A DNA stretch of 64,000 nt from Leptolyngbya sp. PCC 6406 (GCF_000332095.2 NZ_KI913949.1:4000869-4064868), one strand, 5' to 3'; shown: positions 39,201 to 48,175, counted from the first letter of the stretch. Notes: generated by a model from the letters alone, not told the origin. Numbers and translations are program-made.

Positions 39201-40565
39201 TTAACTCTCAGAATTGTCGTCAGATTCAGGCTCGGGCTGAGCCGCAGGGGGTGGTGGTTGGGTTGCAGGCTCGGGCTGAGCCGCAGGGGGTGGTTGCTGG
39301 GTTGCAGCCTCGGGCTCAGTCACAGGGGCGGCTTGCTCGGCTGCGGGCTCGGATTCCGAATCTAAATCTGAAGCCGCCGGTTGTGCTGGCGTTGGTGGGT
39401 TGGCTTCGACATTTTCCCTAGAGGGTACTGGCGGAGCGGTAGGGGCTTGACTTGGCGCAGTTGCGGCTGACTCAGGGGTAGGCGTTGGTTCTGGTGGCAG
39501 CTCTACTGTTTGACGTTCGCCCCGACGGCGAGCATCGCGGTTACGGCGCGAGCCTTCAATAGTTAAGTCATACTCAATGGGCACCCTGGCTCCCCCGCTG
39601 ACGGGCTGGAACCGTGAGTTTCTGGCAGCCTGGAGAGCGGCTTGGTCAATGTCAGGGTTACCGCTAGAGCGGGTTAGGGTCACACTACGGACGCTGCCAT
39701 CGGGGTTGATATCGACGCTGACCATGGGTTGGCCTTCAACACCGGCATCCAGAGCACTTTGGGGATAGTTGGGGCGCACACAGTTTTGGCAAGCCACAGT
39801 ACGAGAACCTTGACCTTGACCATTACCGCCTTCTGAGGGATTGGCAGTTTCTGACGTGCCCGTGCCTGGGCGGGCAGCCGTTGTTTCGGTGGTACCCGTT
39901 GCGTCAAGGGACGGCGGTCCAGATGATTCAGGGCTACCAGCGGATGGAGTCTCTGTCGCGACTGCACCGCGATCGGCATCTCGCCGCCGCCGAAAAAAGT
40001 CACGGAGTCGATCAAATTGGGAAGCGTCTTCTGGCACAGCGGCTAAGTCTGGCGCTGTCGGCTCTTCTTCTGCTTCGGCAATTTCCGCTTCCGTCTCAAC
40101 TGCTTCGGGTGGCAGGGCTGACTCAGCGGTTTCTTCTTCCTGCTCCTCAGGCACTTCTTCAGGCACTTCCAGGTCTGATTCCGCTTCGGTTTCAGCGAGT
40201 TCAGGTTCTACAGCTTCAGCGACCTCAGACTTGGCAACCTCGACGGGCTGGGGAGCGGTAACCACCGCTGCTTTTGGGGCTGGGGCCTGAGTCGCTGGAG
40301 CCCGAGTCGCTGGAGCCGGGGCTGGGTCATGCGTCTCAGTGCTAAGGTCGGCAGGCTGGGTGGGGGCTGGGGCCAGAGGCTCGGTGACAATCAACTCGAT
40401 GAGGGCAAGTTCGGCCTCTTCAGTGTTGGGCCGCAGGTTGAGGTGGCTGAGGCCAAAGGCGATCGCATGCACCCCCACCGACCCTAAAAGCCCCCAGACT
40501 AGGAGCTTTTGCAGCCTAGCTTGGTCTTGCTCGTGTTGTTCGAAGCAGAGGGTAGAAAGACTCAT
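39201..40565 (-). CDS. tonB: TonB-family protein with internal TonB domain
   Basis: 454 residues. It has an N-terminal membrane anchor (residues about 20-40, LLVWGLLGSVGVHAIAFGLS) and a long acidic Pro/Ala/Glu-rich linker. The TonB C-terminal domain is around residues 260-335 (CVRPNYPQSALDAGVEGQPM, ALQAARNSRFQPVSGG). About 110 further residues of Pro/Glu-rich tail follow, containing repeats of QPPPAAQPEPAT. Energy-transducing proteins normally end with the TonB domain, so this tail is unusual. It is divergent from exbB-exbD, which supply the motor. Outer-membrane siderophore uptake is the usual role. Confidence 0.88.
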   Translation of the reverse strand: MSLSTLCFEQHEQDQARLQKLLVWGLLGSVGVHAIAFGLSHLNLRPNTEEAELALIELIVTEPLAPAPTQPADLSTETHDPAPAPATRAPATQAPAPKAAVVTAPQPVEVAKSEVAEAVEPELAETEAESDLEVPEEVPEEQEEETAESALPPEAVETEAEIAEAEEEPTAPDLAAVPEDASQFDRLRDFFRRRRDADRGAVATETPSAGSPESSGPPSLDATGTTETTAARPGTGTSETANPSEGGNGQGQGSRTVACQNCVRPNYPQSALDAGVEGQPMVSVDINPDGSVRSVTLTRSSGNPDIDQAALQAARNSRFQPVSGGARVPIEYDLTIEGSRRNRDARRRGERQTVELPPEPTPTPESAATAPSQAPTAPPVPSRENVEANPPTPAQPAASDLDSESEPAAEQAAPVTEPEAATQQPPPAAQPEPATQPPPPAAQPEPESDDNSES

Positions 40566-40601
40566 GGGCTCTGTCCAAAGGAATGGTGAGTCATAACCCT
40601 C

Positions 40602-40613
40602 CTCAATATTGAG
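40602..40613. promoter_or_regulatory. palindrome in the tonB leader, half-repeated before exbB
   Basis: CTCAATATTGAG is a perfect 12-bp palindrome 37 bp upstream of tonB. CCTCCTCAATAT around it recurs at about 40789-40800 on the exbB side of the same intergenic region. A shared regulator for the divergent genes is plausible. No classical Fur box was recognised. Confidence 0.35.
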
Positions 40614-40971
40614 AAGGAGTCTTGACTATGTTGCAGGTTGTTGACAATTAATTCAACAAGGTAGCTATACGGGCTGGGCTAAAGGCTTAAGTGGAGAACA
40701 GGTTTAGATTGATAAACAAGGATGAAATCTCCTGGTGTACAAGGAATACAGGCCAGAAAAAAGAATTGACCTGCCTTAAGACAACCTGCCTCCTCAATAT
40801 ACTATCAGGATCTATTCCCTATAAGATCTTGACAATGGCACCAGAATCAGGCTCAATGCATTTGACAGTAATTTGCAACAGTTTGATGTTGCCTACCCAG
40901 CCCGACGGCAGGGTAGGCGTCTGAAGTCGGGAATGCGCGATGAAGTTGGGAATGCACGATAAGGACTAACT

Positions 40972-41619
40972 ATGGGCAGTATCTTGGCCGCAGGCGGCAT
41001 TGTCATGGGGCCGCTGCTGGTGTTTTCATTGGTTGCGATCGCACTCATCATCGAGCGGCTAATCTTCTGGGTCCGGCTCAATCAGCGCCAGCGCCGAGTG
41101 ATGCAAGACATTCTGCGCACCTATCGACAGGCTCCGATGGATGTCTACCCCAAGCTGCGGCAAAACATTAGCCTGCCCATCGCCCGCATTTTTCTCGAAG
41201 CGCTGGAAATTGAAGGGGCCAGCCCCAAGCAATTTCACTTAGCCCTAGCTAGCGCTATGCAGTCCGAACTTCCCCATCTACGCCGTTTTAGCACCGTGTT
41301 TGCCACTATCATCAGCGTGGCCCCGTTGTTAGGCTTACTCGGTACCATTTTGGGCTTAATCGCTTCCTTCGATGCTCTTCAGCTAGGGGATGTGGGGGCT
41401 AATGCTGGGGCAGTTACAGGCGGTATTAGCGAGGCGCTGATTTCTACCGCTGCTGGGCTGGTCGTGGCTATCGGCACACTGATGTTTGCCAACCTGTTTC
41501 GTGGCCTCTACAAGCGCCAAATCGCCCTAATTCAAGAATATGGCGGGCAGCTCGAAATTCTCTACGAAACCCACTACGAACGCAGAAGCCAACTTAGGGA
41601 AGAGTCTTTTGTGAGGTAG
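40972..41619 (+). CDS. exbB: ExbB/TolQ-family proton channel
   Basis: This MotA/TolQ/ExbB-type inner-membrane subunit turns the proton gradient into force for TonB. It has 215 residues and three membrane helices: MGPLLVFSLVAIALIIERLI near the start, and two around 110-180 with the family block VAPLLGLLGTILGLIASF and ISEALISTAAGLVVAIGTLM, which hold conserved Thr/Gly. exbD follows 69 bp later. Divergent from tonB. Confidence 0.93.
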   Translation: MGSILAAGGIVMGPLLVFSLVAIALIIERLIFWVRLNQRQRRVMQDILRTYRQAPMDVYPKLRQNISLPIARIFLEALEIEGASPKQFHLALASAMQSELPHLRRFSTVFATIISVAPLLGLLGTILGLIASFDALQLGDVGANAGAVTGGISEALISTAAGLVVAIGTLMFANLFRGLYKRQIALIQEYGGQLEILYETHYERRSQLREESFVR

Positions 41620-41688
41620 GCGGGTTGAGTTCTAAGTTTTGATGCCTCTCTGTAGAGCTGAATTCAGCACTCAACACCCCAACACCCC

Positions 41689-42096
41689 ATGTCCTACCTT
41701 CCCGAAGAAGCCGAAGACGAGTTTGAACTCAATATCGTGCCGATGATCGATGTCATCTTTGCGATTTTGACGTTCTTTATTATCTCTAGCCTGTATTTGA
41801 CTCGATCAGAATCATTGCCGGTGAATCTGCCTAAGGCAGCCAGTGCTGAAGTACAAGAGCAAACGCGGATTACGGTAACGGTGGAAGATTCGGGGGATAT
41901 TGCCCTGAATCGGGAGGCGATTAACCTCGAAAATTTACAAGCGGGCGTGCGTGCCCTGATGGACGCAACTCAGGAATCGGTTATTGTCATTAATGCCGAT
42001 GAGGCGGTGAACCATGGCCGAGTGATTGCGGTGATGGATGAATTGCGGGAGATTGAGGGGGCGACGCTAGGGATTGCAACGCAGCAGTCGGAGTAG
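41689..42096 (+). CDS. exbD: ExbD/TolR-family protein
   Basis: 135 residues with a single N-terminal membrane helix containing the essential Asp in LNIVPMIDVIFAILTFFI, followed by a periplasmic domain (ITVTVEDSGDIALN; VIVINADEAVNHGRVIAVMD) typical of ExbD/TolR. It forms the proton channel with ExbB and couples to the TonB protein encoded opposite. Confidence 0.93.
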   Translation: MSYLPEEAEDEFELNIVPMIDVIFAILTFFIISSLYLTRSESLPVNLPKAASAEVQEQTRITVTVEDSGDIALNREAINLENLQAGVRALMDATQESVIVINADEAVNHGRVIAVMDELREIEGATLGIATQQSE

Positions 42097-42213
42097 GGGC
42101 GGCTGGCTGGCTAGGTGAATGGGCAGATGGGTGGCCTTGTCCTGCGCTTGTCGTTAGCGTAATTTTTCCGCAGGAGAAAGGGATTTGAGTTGTCAATTAA
42201 TTATTTGTAGCCA

Positions 42214-42648
42214 ATGCAAGATCTTGATACTAGAGCCACGACGGAACTGCTGAACCAGATTATGGAATTTGAGCTGGCGGGAGTAGTGCGTTACACGCAC
42301 TATTCCTTGATGGTGACGGGGCCTAACCGGATTCCCATTGTGGATTTTTTTAAGGCCCAAGCTGCTGAGTCGCTGCTCCACGCTCAGGAGGCCGGGGAGA
42401 TTATTACTGGCCTGGAGGAACACCCCAGCCAGCGCATCGCGCCTATTGAGGAGACGAATCGACATGGGGTGCGAGACCTGCTGCAAGAGAGTCTAAACCA
42501 CGAGCAAAAAGCATTGCAGATGTACAAGCTGCTTCTGGGGGTGGTTGAGAACGCCAGCATTTATCTAGAAGAATATGCCCGCACCAAGATTGGCCAAGAG
42601 GAGCTGCACAACTTGGAAATCAAGAAAATGCTGCGCGATTTTAGCTGA
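42214..42648 (+). CDS. bacterioferritin-like iron-storage protein
   Basis: This 144-residue four-helix ferritin-like protein has di-iron ligands visible in IMEFELAGVVRYTHYSLMV (Glu), AAESLLHAQEAGEII (Glu, His), ESLNHEQKALQMY (Glu) and KIGQEELHNLEIKKM (Glu/His). The length fits bacterioferritin, but a haem-ligand Met cannot be assigned with certainty. It follows exbB-exbD by 117 bp on the same strand, forming an iron uptake and storage cluster. Confidence 0.85.
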   Translation: MQDLDTRATTELLNQIMEFELAGVVRYTHYSLMVTGPNRIPIVDFFKAQAAESLLHAQEAGEIITGLEEHPSQRIAPIEETNRHGVRDLLQESLNHEQKALQMYKLLLGVVENASIYLEEYARTKIGQEELHNLEIKKMLRDFS

Positions 42649-42718
42649 TGACCTCTCTGCCCGAACCCTCTGAAGACGCTTACTCAAAGTTCATGCAGGA
42701 TCGCTGTATATGATCGCA

Positions 42719-42856
42719 GGGTATCAACTCAAAGCGGGACAAATCTCTTGGGGAGGAGTTAGGAATTAGGAGCCAGAATCTAGGAGAGTACTGGATTCTG
42801 ACTCCTGACTCCTGAATTCCTCGGAACCAATATTGTCTCGGCTTACGTTGATACCC
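42719..42856 (+). mobile_element. dispersed element family E, copy 2
   Basis: It begins GGGTATCAACTCAAAGCGGG and ends GGCTTACGTTGATACCC, with GAGTTAGGA/CTGACTCCTGA iterations inside, matching the copy at 5408-5531. The ends are imperfect inverted repeats. No coding capacity. Confidence 0.75.
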
Positions 42857-42870
42857 TTATCGCAGATTCT

Positions 42871-44433
42871 TTAGTCTTCTAGGTAGCCCAGTTCTTGAAG
42901 GCGGCGCTGCACTTCGGGATCGTCGTACCCTTGAGCACGGGGGGCCGTGGTGGCGGTGCCGTAGCCGTCAATTTCTCCGGCGAAGGCTTGGAGACAACCT
43001 TGAAGAACTTCCACATTTTCCGGCAGGATGGCGCTGAGGTTGAGGTTTTCCTGGGGATCTTGCTGGACATCGTAGAGTTCTACTTGGTTGGTCCCAGTTT
43101 CAATCAGTTTATGGTGTCCCATCCATACTGCCCGTCGGGGTTGGTCGCAGGCGCGATCTCGCACCAGTTGTGGCTGGCGGCGCTGCATTAGGTTGACCAA
43201 GTTCTGGGGGGGAATAGCTTCTGCAAAGACATAGTCCAGTTCTGCCACGGTACTGACCAGGGTTGGATCTGTCACCAGACTTAGGGTTTGCTCTGGTTCG
43301 CTGGCCAGATGGGCTGCGTCCAGCACTGTATGGAACAGCCGCCGGGTAGAGACCACCTCCTCGACCACGGCTCCCTGGGGCAGGCGCTGGGCGGGGTCGC
43401 GAATAATCAGGGGCACCCGCACCAGTTCGTTATAGATGGATAGGCTGTGGCCCATGAACTGCTTTTCCCCTAGGTGCTCGCCATGGTCGGCACAGATAAT
43501 GACGAGGGTGTTATCCAGGCAACCGGATTGGGACAGCTTGGCAAAGAAGCGCCCTAGGTGTTCATCTTGGGCTGCCACCTCGGCGTCATACATGCCATCT
43601 AGGGTTTTCTTTTGCTCCTCATTTAGGGCTCCTGTAAGAGGGGCTAGCCAGCCGTATACGTCGCTGTTGAAGCGGTGGAGAAAACTACGGGCATCGCGAT
43701 CGCGCAGGACATGGGGGGCAAATTGCTCTACGTAGGCGCGAGGGGGGTGGTAGGGCATGTGGGTTCCCATCAGATTCACAAAGGCAAAGATGGGTTGGTC
43801 TGCATCGACACCATTGCGATCGCACAATAGGCGTGCCGTATCCTCCAAGGATTTAGCCGTGTTGCCCTTAAAGCTGAGGGCCGTCTGCCACAGGGGAACC
43901 ATCAGGGGCGTAAAGGATAGGGACAGCAGCCAGTCGGAGCGGGCAAAGGCATCCTGAAGCCTGATCATGATGTCAGAGAGCCGCCGCTTGAACCATTGGC
44001 GATAGCGATCCAACCAGCCGGAGGAACTGCCTGCCTGGTTAGGCCGGGAGGTGAGGAGGCCGCTGTAATTCAAAAAGCTGAGGTAGCCCCGCCGTAGACC
44101 ATTGTTGATCACTCCCACTAGGGGGTTGTTGCAAAAGCCCGCAGTAAAGTAGCCGCCGTCCCGCAGCCGCTCCGCCAGGGTGGGAATCTCCGCCGGCATC
44201 GTCGAGTAGGTCTGGACCATGGTGTGCTCCGAGGGATAGAGCCCTGTAAACATGGAGGCATGGGAGGGAACCGTCCATTGGGCCGGTGCGATCGCAGTTT
44301 CAAACCGGGTAGAGGTGGCGGCAAATTGGTCTAAATTTGGCGTTGTCGGAAGTCCGTAGCCATAGCAAGAAAGCCGATCCACGCGCTGGGTGTCCAGCAC
44401 GATGAAGAGGATATCGGGACGAGGGCTCACCAT
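42871..44433 (-). CDS. alkaline-phosphatase-superfamily 'sulfatase' with Thr nucleophile motif
   Basis: From the ATG at 44433 the protein has 520 residues. Metal site 1 is in ILFIVLDTQRVDRLSCYGYG near the start. The nucleophile region reads QWTVPSHASMFTGLYPSEHT, and Asp-His pairs occur in IICADHGEHLGEKQFMGHS near 320. The position that is Cys or Ser in formylglycine sulfatases (C/S-x-P-x-R) is Thr here (T-V-P-S-H), so the enzyme is more likely a Thr-dependent phosphodi- or monoesterase, or a phospho-transferase-like hydrolase, than a classical sulfatase. No signal peptide is evident. Substrate unknown. Confidence 0.85.
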   Translation of the reverse strand: MVSPRPDILFIVLDTQRVDRLSCYGYGLPTTPNLDQFAATSTRFETAIAPAQWTVPSHASMFTGLYPSEHTMVQTYSTMPAEIPTLAERLRDGGYFTAGFCNNPLVGVINNGLRRGYLSFLNYSGLLTSRPNQAGSSSGWLDRYRQWFKRRLSDIMIRLQDAFARSDWLLSLSFTPLMVPLWQTALSFKGNTAKSLEDTARLLCDRNGVDADQPIFAFVNLMGTHMPYHPPRAYVEQFAPHVLRDRDARSFLHRFNSDVYGWLAPLTGALNEEQKKTLDGMYDAEVAAQDEHLGRFFAKLSQSGCLDNTLVIICADHGEHLGEKQFMGHSLSIYNELVRVPLIIRDPAQRLPQGAVVEEVVSTRRLFHTVLDAAHLASEPEQTLSLVTDPTLVSTVAELDYVFAEAIPPQNLVNLMQRRQPQLVRDRACDQPRRAVWMGHHKLIETGTNQVELYDVQQDPQENLNLSAILPENVEVLQGCLQAFAGEIDGYGTATTAPRAQGYDDPEVQRRLQELGYLED

Positions 44434-44496
44434 GGCATTCACATTCCGTTGAAGACTATTTTCAGCATAACGACGTAGGGGAAGAACATCCGGCGG

Positions 44497-44919
44497 CTAG
44501 CGATCCTCCTCCACTGGGGGCAACACTTCCACGGAGACCACCGTGGCATCGCGGGTATCGTCCGTTATGTCCACCGCATCCACCTCTACCGTACCCTCGG
44601 GGACATCCCGCTGAAACCCTTCTAGCGTCACCTGGAGCGGCGTTTGGCAATTGGGGCAGACCGTCCGCATCTTGTTTAACCCTGTCAAGGAGGTTTGACA
44701 CACCGGGCAAGCTCCCTCAATCAGGTTGCGGTTCAGCCACCAGCGAAACCCCAGGAAGCCAATCACGGGGGCCACCAACAGTAGAACCAATAACACGGCG
44801 ATAGACTTCACCAGCCAGCCTAGACCCAAGGCTCCCAAAAGCCATGCAAACCCAATCACCGTCAGCCAGCAGCCTAGGCCCGAAAAGTTGAGTTGAGCGT
44901 TATTTCCTTGGGGGTACAT
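44497..44919 (-). CDS. membrane protein with C-terminal zinc ribbon
   Basis: 140 residues. Two hydrophobic segments (about 15-35 LTVIGFAWLLGALGLGWLV and 38-60 IAVLLVLLLVAPVIGFLG) are followed by a four-cysteine zinc ribbon, CPVCQTSLTGLNKMRTVCPNC near residues 70-92, and an acidic C-terminus. I recognise the architecture but no named function. It lies upstream of the sulfatase-like gene on its strand complement, with 63 bp between them. Confidence 0.75.
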   Translation of the reverse strand: MYPQGNNAQLNFSGLGCWLTVIGFAWLLGALGLGWLVKSIAVLLVLLLVAPVIGFLGFRWWLNRNLIEGACPVCQTSLTGLNKMRTVCPNCQTPLQVTLEGFQRDVPEGTVEVDAVDITDDTRDATVVSVEVLPPVEEDR

Positions 44920-45167
44920 GGCGATATCCTCAACTATCCTTCAGTCCAGTATCCTTCAGTCCAGGGTGGCGATGGGGGGCTAGAGAACCCCGCCTGCCCA
45001 GAGCGCACTGTTCCGACATCATGGGTCTAGGGCATCTGCATGGATCTAGATCTGCATGGATCTGGATCTGCACGGGTCTGTAATCGCCCTAGGCACCGAC
45101 ATCGAGACTTCTTCAGACTAGACCACATTTCCCCGACTCAGATCCCCAAGGATGTCGCGATCTCCCC

Positions 45168-45236
45168 CCTACCCTGGGGCGATCGCATAGCCATAGGCTC
45201 TAAACCCCTGATGGGACAGGATCGCCCCAGGGTAGG
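45168..45236. terminator. 17-bp perfect inverted repeat
   Basis: CCTACCCTGGGGCGATC (45168-45184) and its exact complement (45220-45236) enclose a 35-base loop. It lies 40 bp past the stop of the response regulator on the minus strand. There is no T-run, so it could be a structured 3' end or repeat-like element rather than a classic terminator. Confidence 0.5.
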
Positions 45237-45276
45237 AGGTAGTCCCAGGTAAAGACCCACCCAGGAACTGAACCGC

Positions 45277-45948
45277 TTAGCTGCCGCTGGGCAGGTGGTC
45301 ACGGATCGTGGCCGCAACGAGGGCGGCTTGGGTGCGATCGCGCAATTCCAGTCGATTCAGCACATTGGTTACATGGTTTTTGACCGTACCCTCAGAGATG
45401 TAGAGCTGGGCGGCAATTTCCCGGTTACTGGCCCCCGACCCAATCAGCGCCAGCACCTGTCGTTCCCGAGGGGTGAGGTCTTGGAACCCAGGGGGTAGGG
45501 GGGGCGCGTCAGGCGTAGTGGTCATCGTCGGCATCATCTTTTGAAAAATGCCAGGGCCAAACTGGGTATAGCCCCGATGCACCGCCCGAATTGCCGCCGC
45601 CAACTCCTCCGAGGGCGTGTCCTTGAGCAAATAGCCCATCGCCCCCGCCGCGATCGCCTGCTGTACCAACTCATCCTCATCAAAGGTGGTGAGGACCAAA
45701 ACCTTCACCGTGGGAAAGCGCTGACGGATTTCGCGACTGGCGGCAACCCCGTCCATGACAGGCATTCGCATGTCCATCAGCACCACCTCTACCGCCTCCG
45801 GACCATTGCTACAGGTGTGCAGAACTTGGAGCGCTTGGCGACCATTTTCCGCTTCCGCCACGACTTGCACATCTGCCTCTAGCCCCAGCAGAACCCGTAA
45901 GCCTTGACGAATAATCACCTGGTCATCCACCAGCAGTACCCGAATCAT
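45277..45948 (-). CDS. NarL/LuxR-type response regulator
   Basis: 223 residues. Receiver domain: MIRVLLVDDQVIIRQGLRVL, phospho-acceptor Asp in VVLMDMRMPVMDG near residue 60, and Lys in GYLLKDTPSEE near 110. A LuxR helix-turn-helix follows near 155-215 (LTPRERQVLALIGSGASNRE, LYISEGTVKNHVTNVLNRL). The start (GGGAGATAGACC ATG) overlaps the end of the kinase gene upstream with 3 bp between, so the pair is translationally coupled. Confidence 0.95.
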   Translation of the reverse strand: MIRVLLVDDQVIIRQGLRVLLGLEADVQVVAEAENGRQALQVLHTCSNGPEAVEVVLMDMRMPVMDGVAASREIRQRFPTVKVLVLTTFDEDELVQQAIAAGAMGYLLKDTPSEELAAAIRAVHRGYTQFGPGIFQKMMPTMTTTPDAPPLPPGFQDLTPRERQVLALIGSGASNREIAAQLYISEGTVKNHVTNVLNRLELRDRTQAALVAATIRDHLPSGS

Positions 45949-45951
45949 GGT

Positions 45952-47268
45952 CTATCTCCCCAGGAGTTCATCTTCTGCCGAGGGTGGTTGCGGCAACCAC
46001 ACCTGAATGGTGCAGCCCTCACCGGGGGCGCTGATCAGTTGAAATCGACCCCCATCTCCCTCCGCCCGCTCCCGTATTCCCTTGAGGCCAAACCCGGTGC
46101 GGTTGTCATCTAGAAAAAAGCCCCGACCATCGTCGCGAATGGTGACGGAGATACCGCCGCCATGGTCAGCGGGGATAGTCTGCACCGAAATATCCACGGC
46201 AGTGGCTTCGGCATGGCGGGCAATATTGGTCAGTGCTTCTTGCATCATGCGGTAGATGCTTACCTGAAGGTAGCTGGGGAGGGAGGGGGCATTGATCTTG
46301 ATCTGGGGCGTTACTCCGGTGGCCTCGGTCAATTGCTGGGCTAATTGCGCGATCGCATCCGACAGCGATCGGGCCTGGAGTGGATTGGAGCGCATCGTGG
46401 CCACCGCCCGCCGCACATCCTCTAGGGCGGTGGAACCCATTTGCTTGGCCTGGAGTAGAAAGTCATGGGCCTTGGCCGCATCCCCCGGCCAGAGCTTGAC
46501 GGCACTTTCGAGCTGGATATTGAGAGCGGTAAGGGAATGGCCCAGGGAGTCGTGGATGTCGCGGGCAATGCGGCTGCGTTCCTGGGCCATCGCCAGGGCT
46601 TCGATCTGGGCAGCGGATTCCCGCAGCTTTTCATTAGCCCGCCGTAGTTCCTCCCGCCGTTGTCGCTCCGCCAGTAAGGCGTTGACCATGAACAATACAA
46701 ACACCATCAGCACCCCGAACAGGAAGATTAAATTCACCTGGATTCCGGTCAACAGCGGCAAGAGGGGCCGTCCCACCCGGAAGGGTAGCCGTTCTGCCAA
46801 GAGCCGCAGCCGCACCTGCAACACCCCAGCAAACATCAGAAAAGATCCGCAGAGCACCACAATGCGTCCCGCCATGGCCAGCATCAGGCAACTGCGAATC
46901 AGCAAAATTAAGTAGAGAAAGGGAAATAGTCGTAACCCCGCTAACCCGGCTTGGGAGGCGAGCAGAATCAGACAGCCCTGGACGGCAATGTGGACGGTTC
47001 GGAGCCACGGTGACTGAGTGGGTAGCCGCAGCCCTAGGGCTCCAAAGAGGAGTAGAGCCGCGATCGCAACCCCCGGCCCTACCGTATGGCGGGGTAAGGG
47101 CACCGGAGTCAACTCACTTACTACCGCCACCCCCAGCAGCACCCACTCCAGATGCAGCAAAAAGGGAAAGGGATGGTTACTTGGACGAATTATTGGGGGC
47201 ATCACCCTACCTGCATCGACCTCCATCAAAGCGCAAAGAGGCTCCCCCGTGATCATGGCCAAAGTCAT
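45952..47268 (-). CDS. NarL-type sensor histidine kinase (HisKA_3)
   Basis: Up to 438 residues. A later start at about 47202 (MPPIIRPSNHPFPF) is also plausible. About six membrane helices are followed by a HisKA_3 dimerisation segment with phospho-His in RSRIARDIHDSLGHSLTALN near residue 240. The HATPase has MMQEALTNIARHAEA (N-box), VTIRDDGRGF (G1) and GFGLKGIRERAE (G2). It is cotranscribed with the LuxR regulator and divergent from the CpxP/Spy-like gene 100 bp away, which suggests that the membrane sensor reports envelope state. Confidence 0.92.
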   Translation of the reverse strand: MTLAMITGEPLCALMEVDAGRVMPPIIRPSNHPFPFLLHLEWVLLGVAVVSELTPVPLPRHTVGPGVAIAALLLFGALGLRLPTQSPWLRTVHIAVQGCLILLASQAGLAGLRLFPFLYLILLIRSCLMLAMAGRIVVLCGSFLMFAGVLQVRLRLLAERLPFRVGRPLLPLLTGIQVNLIFLFGVLMVFVLFMVNALLAERQRREELRRANEKLRESAAQIEALAMAQERSRIARDIHDSLGHSLTALNIQLESAVKLWPGDAAKAHDFLLQAKQMGSTALEDVRRAVATMRSNPLQARSLSDAIAQLAQQLTEATGVTPQIKINAPSLPSYLQVSIYRMMQEALTNIARHAEATAVDISVQTIPADHGGGISVTIRDDGRGFFLDDNRTGFGLKGIRERAEGDGGRFQLISAPGEGCTIQVWLPQPPSAEDELLGR

Positions 47269-47368
47269 GGTTGAACTATGACCTTTGCCCCAGGGCAGTC
47301 CTCAAGGCACTGCCTAGGATGAGATTACGTCAAGATTTCATCCCTAACAGAACACCAGAGGAACCCCT

Positions 47369-48151
47369 ATGAAACGCCTGTTAACAGCGAGCTTGGTTGG
47401 ACTATTGGGGGCTGTAACCCTGGGGGCAGCCACCCTAGTTAGCCAACCCCATAGCGCTCGCGCCAATGGTCATCCCGGTCTAGAGACCCTAGAGCTGAGT
47501 TCGGAACAACGTACCGCCATTGGAGACATCTTTGCCCGAATTCGAGCCGAGGTAGAGACCCTACTCACCGACGAACAAAAAGCAGCTTTTACCGCAGCCT
47601 TGAGCGACAGCCCCAACGATAGCCCCAACTACTGGCAGGCATTTCAGGCGGCCAACCTCAGCGATGACCAAAAAGCTGCCGTGCGCGAAATCATGGCCAC
47701 TGCCCATGGCGAGATCGGTGAGGTGTTGACGGATGAACAACGTCAGGAACTCCAGGAGGCCATGGGGGCACGCCGGGGTAACGGGCATGGGGCACGGGGG
47801 CGAGGTGGCCCCAACCCAGAGGCAGTGGTCCAGGCTCTAGCCACCTTGGATCTGACGACGGATCAAAAGTCTCAGATTCAGGAGGTGGTAGCCCGGAGTC
47901 GCACTGATGCGGCGGCACTGCTCACGGCAGAGCAGCAGGCGACCTTTGCAGAAACCTTCGCAGAAACCCAAAGTTACTGGCAAGCGTTTACCAGCATCAC
48001 CCTCAGCGATGAACAGAAGGCTGGTGTGCGGACGGTCATGATGACTGCTCGGGAGGAAATTACGGAGGTGCTCACGGCAGAGCAGCGCCAGCAACTCCGG
48101 GAAGCCCTGATGGCACAACACCGCGATCGCGGGGCTCGTCGCCCCCGCTAA
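47369..48151 (+). CDS. CpxP/Spy-like periplasmic LTxxQ-repeat protein
   Basis: 260 residues with a Sec signal peptide (MKRLLTASLVGLLGAVTLGA, likely cut after RANG region) and GAGGAA before the ATG. The mature protein is an internal duplication: each half carries L(S/T)xxQ words (LSSEQRTAIG, LTDEQKAAF, LSDDQKAAV, LTDEQRQEL; then LTTDQKSQI, LTAEQQATF, LSDEQKAGV, LTAEQRQQL) with NYWQAFQA/SYWQAFTS between. Spy/CpxP proteins are periplasmic chaperones or stress sensors. It is divergent from the two-component pair. Confidence 0.85.
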   Translation: MKRLLTASLVGLLGAVTLGAATLVSQPHSARANGHPGLETLELSSEQRTAIGDIFARIRAEVETLLTDEQKAAFTAALSDSPNDSPNYWQAFQAANLSDDQKAAVREIMATAHGEIGEVLTDEQRQELQEAMGARRGNGHGARGRGGPNPEAVVQALATLDLTTDQKSQIQEVVARSRTDAAALLTAEQQATFAETFAETQSYWQAFTSITLSDEQKAGVRTVMMTAREEITEVLTAEQRQQLREALMAQHRDRGARRPR

Positions 48152-48175
48152 CAAGATCCCAGCTCGGTTTTGGAT

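Noticed and set aside
45040-45252. 70-codon plus-strand frame
   Set aside because: It is low complexity at the start (iterated GGATCTGGATCTGCA-like words) and covers an inverted repeat; no ribosome site.
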